This document shows, piece by piece, positions 5,648 through 11,701 of a DNA stretch of 11,701 nt (positions are counted from its first letter, which is position 1; each line of letters starts with the position of its first letter). The position numbers and the translations under genes are program-made. The notes beneath the pieces are model-generated. The model was not told the origin of the DNA, did no database searches, and was given only the letters and a program-made list of their open reading frames with translations. The DNA comes from a bacterium. Its GTDB lineage: Bacteria; Actinomycetota; Acidimicrobiia; Acidimicrobiales; CATQHL01. The stretch spans positions 1 through 11,701 of the forward strand of contig JAPONU010000374.1 in NCBI GenBank assembly GCA_026713745.1. The letters run 5' to 3'.

Positions 5648-8600
5648 TCAGATTGGAGCCTCGGCCATTTCCCAGTAGGCGTCCCAGGACAGGCGGCGGT
5701 CGTATTCGGCGGCGCTGGGTTCGTGCTCACGGCTGGTGAACGGGTCGTAGAGGTAGCGAACGGTAGTGCTGTCGTCCTCGTCGACTCTCACGAGGGCCAG
5801 GATGTGGCGGTCGGCGTTGTTCAGGCCGTAGTTGATTTCGCGGTTGGTGACCGTGAAGCGGTCGGCGCCCGCCACCCGGCCCTTGATCTCGATGAACAGC
5901 AGGCGGCCGTCGTCGGCGCGGGTCTCGACGTCGTAGCCCTCGTTGTTGTGGGGCATCTCGGTGGGATCTCGCCCGAGTTCTCGCTCGGCGGCGAGCACCG
6001 CTGCCACGGCGAGCTTCTCGGTTCGCACCGAATCGTGCGCGTAGGCGGGCACTTCGGTCCCTCCCAGCTTGGCCACGAGCCCGGCTGGCACCACGAGGGC
6101 TCCGCCCACGACGCGGGGCTGGCGCACCGATAGCTTGCGCTGCAGCGCCAACTCGGCCCGGCGGCGCTGCAGGCGCTCCTCGGCCTCGGCAGCCCGGCGA
6201 CCGGCGAGAGCCGAGTTGAGCCTGGCGCCGCTCTGTCCGGCCAGTTCCTTGTCCTTCAGTCGTAGGGCTTCGGCACCCCAGTAGCGGATCTCCTCCTTGA
6301 GGCGGCTCTCGACGGCGTCGAGGGGGCGCTTGACCCGCCACTGCACCCGATCTTGCACCTCCTTGAGATGTTGCGGAGCGTTGTGCTCGCCGGCGTGGCG
6401 CAGGGCCGTTGTCTCAAGGCCGGCGATCACCCAGTCGGCCTCCGCCAGCGGAGCCAGCAACGCCTGCTCATCGGCGTCGGGAGCCCGCAGGTCGATGTGG
6501 GGATCCCTCCCGGCCTCGCGCACATCGCCGTCCTCGGTGATCTCCACGTACTCGAAGCGCCGCGAGACGACCTGGCGGCGCCCGTCGCCAGCCGTCGTTC
6601 CGTCCACAATCTCGTGTTCGAGGAAGACCAGGAGCCGCGGCGTCTCCGTCCAGTCCTGTGGGTCGATGAGGATTGTGCCCTGCTGCAAGACTGCTCCGTG
6701 GCGCTCCAGAGTCACGCCGACGATGGAATCGAGCAGCGGATGGCCCGGCGCTACCAGATCTGCAACCGGCCGGCCGGGTACCGACAGATGGTCGTGCTCG
6801 AAGCAGATCCGCTCGTAGTTCCGAAGCAAGCGGCCACGCCGGTTGTCCTTGTCCCAGTGGCGCAGTGATGCGGGTACGCCGGCGACCTGGAATCGCCCAG
6901 TCTCGCGCCGGGCGGCGCGCCCGCCGAGCTTCTCCAAGGCCGCGAGGAAGAAGCTGCGCACGAAACCGGGTTGAAGTTTGCGGGCGCGTGCGCGCTCCAG
7001 CTGGTCACGGATGCCCGCGGTGCGCTCCGGCGGCAGGACGTCTGTGAGAAGCGACTGGGCGTCGATCAGTTCCTGCGTCCTGGCACCGACGGACCCATCG
7101 ATCACAGCCTCCATGCGTACCCGCTGCAGCACCGGGTCCTCACTACGGATGGCATCGATGAGCAGTTGCCGCAGCGACCGGTCGGAGAAGGCCTCGCCCA
7201 GCACATCGAAGACCTTCCCGCCGAGGGCGCGGCGCTGTTCCTCCAGCTTCGTGAGCAAACGCTCGAACACCAATCCCTCGCGGGTGCCGTCGGCCACCAG
7301 GTTCCACAGCCGGCAGGTGTTGGTCTGACCGATGCGATGGATGCGCCCGAAGCGCTGCTCGATGCGGTTGGGGTTCCACGGAAGGTCGTAATTCACCATC
7401 AGGTGGGCACGCTGCAGGTTGAGGCCCTCGCCGGCGGCGTCGGTTGCGACCAGGATCGTCACATCGGCGTCCTGGGTGAACCGGTCCTGCACCCTGCGTC
7501 GCTCCTCGCGTTTCACGCCGCCATGGATGGAGACGATGGCCGAGGGTCTTCCCAGAAGTCCGGTCAGCTTGCGCTCCAGGTATTCGAGCGTGTCACGGTG
7601 CTCGGTGAAGACGATCAGCTTGTGGCGCCGCCCCTCGGCGTCGAGCATCTCGGGCGTGTTCTGCAAGAGGTCGGCCAACTCCTCCCACTTGCGATCAGCG
7701 CCGGACCGGTACACCTTCTCGGCGAGTTCCTCGAGGCGGCCCAGATCGGCGATCTCAGCCTCCAACTCCTCGACGGTGCGGGCGGCGGTCGCCGCATCGA
7801 GGATCTCGGTCTCGACGTCCTCGACCTCACTTCCCAGCAGGTCATCGGGTTCGAAGTCGTCGTCGAAGCTGTCACCGAAGTCGTCGGGTCGGAAGCCGCC
7901 CGGAAGCTGCGCCACCTCCAGAGTGGCTCGCATGTCCCGCACCTCGGCGAGCCGCGCCCCCAGCCGTGCGCGGCGCCGCTGAACCGACCGCCAGATCGCC
8001 AGCGGCGACGACGCCAGGCGCCGTTGAAGGATCGTCAGAGCGAAACCCACGACAGCAGAGCGGCCGCCCTGCCCCTCAGCACGTAGCCGCTCCGCCCGGT
8101 TCATACCGGTGCGGACGTACTCGGTGACCTGCTCGTAGAGTTCGTGCTCGCCCTCGCTGAGCGGGTACTTCGCCGTCTTCGCCACCCGTTCGGGAAACAG
8201 CGGGGACCCGTCGAAGCGAAGCAGCTCCTCCTTGACCATGCGACGCATGAGATCGCGGGGCGGCTCGTCGCTGTGTGTGCCCTTGCGGAACTTGCCGGCG
8301 AAACGGTCGCTGTCGAGCAGCGCCATGAACAGCTGGAAGTCCTCGGGCTTCCCGTTGTGCGGGGTGGCCGTCATCAACACGAAATGGCGGGCAACCTGTT
8401 CGAGTTGCCGCCCGAGGCGGTAGCGCTTGGTCTCCCGCACCTCGGTGCCCTGGAACGACGCCGACATCTTGTGGGCCTCGTCCACCACCACGAGATCCCA
8501 CTCGGTCTGCGCCAGGCGGGCCTGCAGATCGTCGTTGCGGGCCAGCATGTCGAGGCGGGCGACGAGCAGCGGGCGCTCGAGGAGGGGGTTGCCGGAGCGG

Positions 8601-9238
8601 GACGCCTCCACCATCTCGCGGCTGAGCAACTCGAACTCCAGACCGAACTTCTCTCCCAACTCGTCCTGCCATTGCTCGGCGAGTCCGCCGGGTACGACGA
8701 CCAGGCACCGCCCCAAGTCGCCGCGCACCATGAGTTCCTTGATGAGCAGTCCCGCCATGATCGTCTTGCCGGCGCCCGGGTCGTCAGCCAGCAGGAAGCG
8801 CAGGGGCCGCAGTGGCAACATGTCGCCGTAGACCGCCTCGATCTGATGCGGCAGAACCTCGATGTCGCTGGTCTCGGTGGCCAGGTACGGGTCGAACAGG
8901 TAAGCGAGCGAGATGCGCTTCGCCTCGGCGACCAGCTTGAACAGCGCCGGATCGGCGTCCAGCGACCAAGGGCGACCGCCGTCGGCCAATTCCAGGTCGG
9001 CCTCGTTGGCGCGGTAGAGGATCTCGCGGTCCACTGCGCCGCCGGCGTCCTCGTACGTGAGGGTCACCGTGTCTACGCCAACCCATTCGACGTCGATAAC
9101 CGTCACCGGCCCGGTCGGGGTCACACCCAGCACGCGGGAACCCTTCTTCAGATCCTCCAACCGGGCCACCACATCCCGAGCGTAGGGGCTACCTGTGATT
9201 CCGACGCGGCGACGTGAGCAGGGTCGGAAGACCGACAA
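5648..9238 (-). CDS. SNF2-family helicase with C-terminal DUF3883 domain (DISARM DrmD / BREX BrxHII-like)
   Basis: The frame spans 1196 codons from TTG at 9238. The likely true start is GTG at 9172-9170 (VVARLEDLKKGSRV, 1174 residues), since the first 22 residues look like filler. In the long numbering it has Walker A DDPGAGKT (152-159), DEAH box VVDEAHKMS (251-259), motif III TATPHN (290-295), motif V ATDAAGEGLNLQ (598-609) and motif VI EQRFGRIHRIGQ (627-638). An acidic insert (DDFGDSFDDDFEPDDLLGSE, from 452) and coiled-coil stretches separate the two RecA lobes. From about 1100, GYDVET and FIEIKGR have the D...ExK spacing of DUF3883, a PD-(D/E)xK-like nuclease fold. Such translocases move on DNA in DISARM class 1 (DrmD) and BREX type 3 (BrxHII). 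The order here, helicase then methylase on the same strand, favours DISARM. It is divergent from fic across an AT-rich operator region, and no frameshift is seen. Confidence 0.85.
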   Translation of the reverse strand: MSVFRPCSRRRVGITGSPYARDVVARLEDLKKGSRVLGVTPTGPVTVIDVEWVGVDTVTLTYEDAGGAVDREILYRANEADLELADGGRPWSLDADPALFKLVAEAKRISLAYLFDPYLATETSDIEVLPHQIEAVYGDMLPLRPLRFLLADDPGAGKTIMAGLLIKELMVRGDLGRCLVVVPGGLAEQWQDELGEKFGLEFELLSREMVEASRSGNPLLERPLLVARLDMLARNDDLQARLAQTEWDLVVVDEAHKMSASFQGTEVRETKRYRLGRQLEQVARHFVLMTATPHNGKPEDFQLFMALLDSDRFAGKFRKGTHSDEPPRDLMRRMVKEELLRFDGSPLFPERVAKTAKYPLSEGEHELYEQVTEYVRTGMNRAERLRAEGQGGRSAVVGFALTILQRRLASSPLAIWRSVQRRRARLGARLAEVRDMRATLEVAQLPGGFRPDDFGDSFDDDFEPDDLLGSEVEDVETEILDAATAARTVEELEAEIADLGRLEELAEKVYRSGADRKWEELADLLQNTPEMLDAEGRRHKLIVFTEHRDTLEYLERKLTGLLGRPSAIVSIHGGVKREERRRVQDRFTQDADVTILVATDAAGEGLNLQRAHLMVNYDLPWNPNRIEQRFGRIHRIGQTNTCRLWNLVADGTREGLVFERLLTKLEEQRRALGGKVFDVLGEAFSDRSLRQLLIDAIRSEDPVLQRVRMEAVIDGSVGARTQELIDAQSLLTDVLPPERTAGIRDQLERARARKLQPGFVRSFFLAALEKLGGRAARRETGRFQVAGVPASLRHWDKDNRRGRLLRNYERICFEHDHLSVPGRPVADLVAPGHPLLDSIVGVTLERHGAVLQQGTILIDPQDWTETPRLLVFLEHEIVDGTTAGDGRRQVVSRRFEYVEITEDGDVREAGRDPHIDLRAPDADEQALLAPLAEADWVIAGLETTALRHAGEHNAPQHLKEVQDRVQWRVKRPLDAVESRLKEEIRYWGAEALRLKDKELAGQSGARLNSALAGRRAAEAEERLQRRRAELALQRKLSVRQPRVVGGALVVPAGLVAKLGGTEVPAYAHDSVRTEKLAVAAVLAAERELGRDPTEMPHNNEGYDVETRADDGRLLFIEIKGRVAGADRFTVTNREINYGLNNADRHILALVRVDEDDSTTVRYLYDPFTSREHEPSAAEYDRRLSWDAYWEMAEAPI

Positions 9239-9473
9239 CCAATCGCGGCTGCGCCCAAGTACTAATCTACTACTAATCTGAGCTAAAGTAGTAACAATCT
9301 AGAGTTGAGGCTTCCGCCCACGGTCGGCGCCGGAAGGCGGGCTTCGTTGACCACGTCGTCTCGAGTCCGGACTAGAGCAGTCGATCTGACTACTAGTTTA
9401 CTACTAATCAATACTAACTTAGTAGCAATACCCTATCTGAACTGGTACTATATCGTGAGTCCTTAGGCGCAAG
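9239..9473. promoter_or_regulatory. AT-rich divergent control region between helicase and fic
   Basis: The gap contains two AT-rich patches in a GC-rich genome. Related 19-base blocks at 9260-9278 and 9391-9409 match at 17 of 19 positions and are built from TACTA units. Each belongs to an inverted repeat: TACTACT/AGTAGTA (9268-9274 and 9287-9293) near the helicase, and CTACTAA/TTAGTAG (9401-9407 and 9419-9425) near fic. ATCTGA occurs three times on the plus strand (9276, 9384, 9435). The palindrome AGTCCGGACT is at 9364-9373. The layout suggests one regulator controlling both promoters. Confidence 0.6.
9443..9451 (+). promoter_or_regulatory. Probable extended -10 of the fic promoter
   Basis: TGG-TACTAT reads as an extended -10 (TGn plus a TAnnnT hexamer). 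TAGCAA at 9423-9428, 17 bases upstream, matches the -35 consensus at three of six positions and overlaps the right arm of the TACTA dyad, so a repressor bound there would block the polymerase. Confidence 0.4.
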
Positions 9474-10841
9474 ATGGGAGAGCTTGTGAAACGCCCCCAG
9501 AGCCCACCCGAACTCGGTCCCCTGCTGGAACAGGTCACCAGCGGCGATCCCCAGCAATTCGCGAAAATCTTCTTGAGTAGTCGACCGGTCGACGACAAGG
9601 GTCGCTACGTCCATTGGGACAAGCTTCGCTACCTCACGCCGCCCGACGGCCTCACTCACGAGCAGTGGTGGCTTGGGGTCTCGATGAGTCGGCACGCAAT
9701 CTCACGCCCGCTACCGCCGGTCGACAGTAACGGCAACGCTTTCCGGTTCAGCAACGTCGATCGGATCCAGCAAAAGGTCCATCACATCGATCAGCATGCG
9801 AGCGGCCAGATTCTGGCTGACGAACGGATCGCGGATCCTCGATCCAGCGATCGCTACTTGATGAGTTCGCTGGTCGAAGAAGCGATTACATCTAGTCAGC
9901 TCGAGGGGGCTAGCACGACGCGGCCCGTCGCGAAGGAGCTTCTCCGCTCAGGGCGGCGTCCGCGCGACCGCGGCGAGCGAATGATCCTCAACAACTTCAC
10001 CGCGATGCAGAACGCTGCGCGGATGGCCAGGGGCAGCGAACCTCTGATGCCGGATGACGTCCTCAGACTTCATCGGATCGTGACCGACGGTACGCTCGAC
10101 GATCCTGCTGACGCGGGACGCTTGCAGACGCCCGATGAGGAACGGATCACAGTCGGCTCGCCGCAGGACGACACGATCTTGCACTGGCCCCCACCCGCTA
10201 GCGAACTCCCCGAACGGCTCCAGCGCATGTGCGAGTTCGCCAACGGCAAATCGGGTGACGGTTTCATCCACCCGGTGGTCCGAGCGATCGTGTTGCACTT
10301 CTGGCTCGCCTACGACCATCCCTTCGTCGACGGAAACGGCCGCACGGCGCGGGCGCTGTTCTACTGGTCAATGCTGCGCTCGGGCTACTGGCTCGCTCAG
10401 TACATCTCGATCTCGAGCATCCTCCGAAAGGCCCCGGCACAGTACGCCCGCTCCTATCTGTACACCGAGACCGACGACAACGACATGACCTACTTCATCA
10501 TCTACCAACTGCGCGTGGTCGAGCGCGCCATCGAGAGTCTCAGGCGTTATCTCGAAATAAAGGTTAAGGAGATCAGAGAACTCGAGAGCCTTCTACACGA
10601 CTGCTCGTGGCTAAATCATCGGCAACTCGCTCTCCTAAGTAGCGCGGTGCGGGATCCGGCGCAGCGGTTCACGATCAAAGCTCAGCAGCGGATCCACCAA
10701 GTGGCGTATCAGTCTGCTCGTACCGACCTGCTACGCCTTGAGGAGTTGGGGCTGCTGACACACGCGCAGTTCGGCAGAGAATTCGTGTTCGCCCCAGTGC
10801 GCGACCTACCCGACAAGCTTGGATCGCTTGCCCAGTGGTGA
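9474..10841 (+). CDS. Fic/DOC-family protein, class II (AMP transferase-like) with C-terminal winged helix
   Basis: A 455-residue protein with the complete Fic motif HPFVDGNGRTAR at 282-293 (catalytic His282). Upstream, SSQLEG at 140-145 fits the inhibitory motif (S/T)xxxE(G/N) with Glu144, placed before the Fic core as in self-inhibited class II enzymes. Family members transfer AMP, or remove it, on Ser/Thr/Tyr of target proteins. The C-terminal part (about 380-440, HRQLALLSSAV...TDLLRLEELGLLT) looks like a winged helix, common in this subgroup and possibly used for autoregulation. The start is ATG 9474, or GTG 9486 (MKRPQSPPEL), which has a better GGGAG five bases ahead. It is divergent from the helicase and shares its repeat-rich control region. 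The gene is whole; just after its stop, at 10847, lies the 26-bp methylase remnant, so its native downstream context has been cut off. No partner antitoxin is seen, as expected when inhibition is internal. Confidence 0.9.
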   Translation: MGELVKRPQSPPELGPLLEQVTSGDPQQFAKIFLSSRPVDDKGRYVHWDKLRYLTPPDGLTHEQWWLGVSMSRHAISRPLPPVDSNGNAFRFSNVDRIQQKVHHIDQHASGQILADERIADPRSSDRYLMSSLVEEAITSSQLEGASTTRPVAKELLRSGRRPRDRGERMILNNFTAMQNAARMARGSEPLMPDDVLRLHRIVTDGTLDDPADAGRLQTPDEERITVGSPQDDTILHWPPPASELPERLQRMCEFANGKSGDGFIHPVVRAIVLHFWLAYDHPFVDGNGRTARALFYWSMLRSGYWLAQYISISSILRKAPAQYARSYLYTETDDNDMTYFIIYQLRVVERAIESLRRYLEIKVKEIRELESLLHDCSWLNHRQLALLSSAVRDPAQRFTIKAQQRIHQVAYQSARTDLLRLEELGLLTHAQFGREFVFAPVRDLPDKLGSLAQW

Positions 10842-10846
10842 AGCGG

Positions 10847-10872
10847 AGCGCCACCTCGATCAGCTTGCGCGG
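10847..10872. repeat. 26-bp perfect direct repeat, right copy (remnant of a third DUF1156 methylase 5' end)
   Basis: Six bases after the fic stop, 26 bases match 665-690 exactly. On the minus strand they encode PRKLIEVAL, the hallmark start of DUF1156 methylases. To the right, the frame continues upstream as HLRIPP and can reach a GTG near 10944. To the left, the next codons are antisense fic. Only about nine family residues survive, so it is a scar, not a gene. Confidence 0.75.
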
Positions 10873-11076
10873 GGGAGGGATCCGCAGGTGCAGACTTACG
10901 CCCGGCCGCGCGAGGACAGATCGACTCTCCCTGACATCCACCACGAAGCTCGGACAACCTCGGCCGGCCGATGGGTTTGCCGGGCCCCGTGATCGGCGGG
11001 CGGTACCATCGGCGGATCGCCCGGCAACCACCCCAGGAGTCGAGATCGTGACCGCCCGCACCACGTGCACCGCGGC
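10873..11076. other. Gap between island boundary and mftB; no mftA found
   Basis: About 200 bases without a convincing gene. No frame encodes a short peptide ending like the mycofactocin precursor (CGVY-type C-terminus). AGGAG at 11035-11039 stands 8 bases before GTG 11048, which opens a 10-codon frame (MTARTTCTAA) whose TGA overlaps the mftB ATG as ATGA. This may be a leader that couples translation into mftB. Whether a promoter lies here is unclear. Confidence 0.45.
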
Positions 11077-11349
11077 ATGACCTCCGTGCTGGATCTCCGG
11101 CTCGGCGTGGCGCCGCAGGTGTCGGTGCGGCCCGAGCGTTTCGGCGCGCTGCTGTATCACTTCGGCACGCGGCGCCTGTCGTTCCTGAAGGATCGGCGCC
11201 TCCTGGAGGTGCTCGAGCGTCTCGACGGCTCGCCCACGGCGCGAGCCGCCTGTGACAGTGCCGGCGTCGGCGAGGCGGCGCTGCCCGCCTTCGAGCGGGC
11301 GCTGGAGCGGCTGGTGGAGACGGACATGCTGCAGGAGCGCCGATCGTGA
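11077..11349 (+). CDS. mftB: Mycofactocin precursor-binding chaperone MftB (RRE protein)
   Basis: A 90-residue protein with the features of MftB: VAPQVSVRPERFGALLYHFG near the N-terminus, then TRRLSFLKDRRLLEVLERLD and a helical end (FERALERLVETDMLQER). MftB is a small winged-helix protein related to PqqD. It binds the MftA precursor peptide and presents it to the radical SAM enzyme MftC in making the redox cofactor mycofactocin. ATG at 11077 is chosen because it overlaps the TGA of a 10-codon leader; GTG at 11065 would add four residues. The stop overlaps the next start as GTGA (11346-11349), so mftB and mftC are translationally coupled. The expected mftA is not directly upstream, which is unusual; the neighbouring island may have displaced it. 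Confidence 0.92.
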   Translation: MTSVLDLRLGVAPQVSVRPERFGALLYHFGTRRLSFLKDRRLLEVLERLDGSPTARAACDSAGVGEAALPAFERALERLVETDMLQERRS

Positions 11350-11701
11350 GCGGGGCGACGCCGCTGGTCGAGCACTTCGCCGCCGGGCTCGACGCACCCA
11401 TCTGCCTCACCTGGGAGCTGACCTACGCCTGCAACCTGGACTGCCGGCACTGCCTGTCCAGTTCGGGGCGGCGCGATCCCCACGAGCTGACCACCGCCGA
11501 GGCCAAGGCGCTCATCGACGAGTTCGAGGCGATGCAGGTGTTCTACGTGAACATCGGCGGGGGCGAGCCGACGATCCGCGGTGACTTCTGGGAGATCGTC
11601 GACTACGCCGTCGCTCACCATGTCGGCGTGAAGTTCTCCACCAACGGAACGCGCATCACCGCAGAGACCGCCCGGCGCATTGCCGGCAGCGACTACCTGG
11701 A
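11346..11701 (+). CDS. mftC: Mycofactocin radical SAM maturase MftC, N-terminal part, cut by right edge
   Basis: The first 118 codons are present, from GTG 11346. CNLDCRHC (Cys29, Cys33, Cys36) is the CxxxCxxC that holds the radical SAM [4Fe-4S] cluster. IGGGEPT follows as the SAM-contact motif, and VKFSTNGTRIT fits the next strand of the barrel. The opening PLVEHFAAGLDAPICLTWEL is typical of MftC. The enzyme decarboxylates and then cyclises the C-terminal Val-Tyr of MftA with the help of MftB. The C-terminal SPASM part with its auxiliary clusters would lie beyond the window. Start by overlap with the mftB stop. No damage is seen in the visible part. Confidence 0.95.
   Translation, partial: MSGATPLVEHFAAGLDAPICLTWELTYACNLDCRHCLSSSGRRDPHELTTAEAKALIDEFEAMQVFYVNIGGGEPTIRGDFWEIVDYAVAHHVGVKFSTNGTRITAETARRIAGSDYL

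Noticed and set aside
6971..9217. Long plus-strand open frames (371 and 357 codons) opposite the helicase
   Set aside because: They lie fully antisense to a helicase with clear motifs, have low-complexity composition and no recognisable domain; long mirror frames are expected in GC-rich genes.
9260..9427. TACTA repeats as a CRISPR array or replication iterons
   Set aside because: Only two imperfect blocks with unequal spacing, no spacer pattern and no cas or rep gene nearby; an operator is more likely.
10835..11080. 81-codon plus-strand frame between fic and mftB as a gene
   Set aside because: It begins inside the fic stop region and crosses the methylase scar. Only its last ten codons, with their own AGGAG and GTG, look meaningful.
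1..11701. Integrase, transposase, tRNA attachment site or insertion sequence
   Set aside because: None was recognised on either strand, so a specific mobile element cannot be named despite the direct repeat.

Overview
The DNA is GC-rich, uses many GTG starts and ATGA/GTGA gene overlaps, and ends in a mycofactocin (mft) operon. This points to a high-GC actinobacterium (mycobacterial, acidimicrobial or related); the species cannot be told from the window. Almost everything left of the mft genes looks like an accessory defence/toxin island.

Layout. 1-717 (minus): first 239 residues of a DUF1156-type adenine-specific DNA methylase, running off the left edge. 870-1519 (plus): a vapB/vapC-like toxin-antitoxin pair with a palindromic operator and an apparently leaderless antitoxin. 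1596-4513 (plus): a two-gene AAA+ ATPase / subtilisin-like protease unit of the IetA/IetS type (ietAS, described as a plasmid toxin-antitoxin and as an anti-phage system). Its protease gene loses its native 3' end at about 4360-4385 and runs antisense into a second, truncated DUF1156 methylase (4698 down to about 4380, minus). 4747-9238 (minus): going upstream from that fragment, a 28-codon basic reading frame with a perfect AGGAGG but an ACG start, a DUF6338-like membrane protein, and a 1.17-1.2 kaa SNF2 helicase with a C-terminal DUF3883 nuclease-like domain. The order helicase then methylase is that of class 1 DISARM (drmD-drmMI). 9239-9473: an AT-rich divergent control region with repeated TACTA dyads. 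9474-10841 (plus): a class II Fic AMP-transferase-like protein. 10847-10872: a 26-bp remnant of a third DUF1156 methylase 5' end, an exact direct copy of 665-690. 11077-11701 (plus): mftB and the start of mftC, with no mftA just upstream.

Reading of the whole. The 5' ends of three DUF1156 methylase genes mark the block boundaries, and two of them form a perfect 26-bp direct repeat spaced 10,182 bp apart. The simplest picture is a modular island built up by recombination at or near the conserved start of this methylase gene, next to the mft operon. The window holds no integrase or transposase, so the mechanism, and even the correctness of the assembly at these short repeats, must be checked. 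The left-edge methylase probably continues into further defence genes outside the window. Function assignments come from motifs read by eye; no database search was run.
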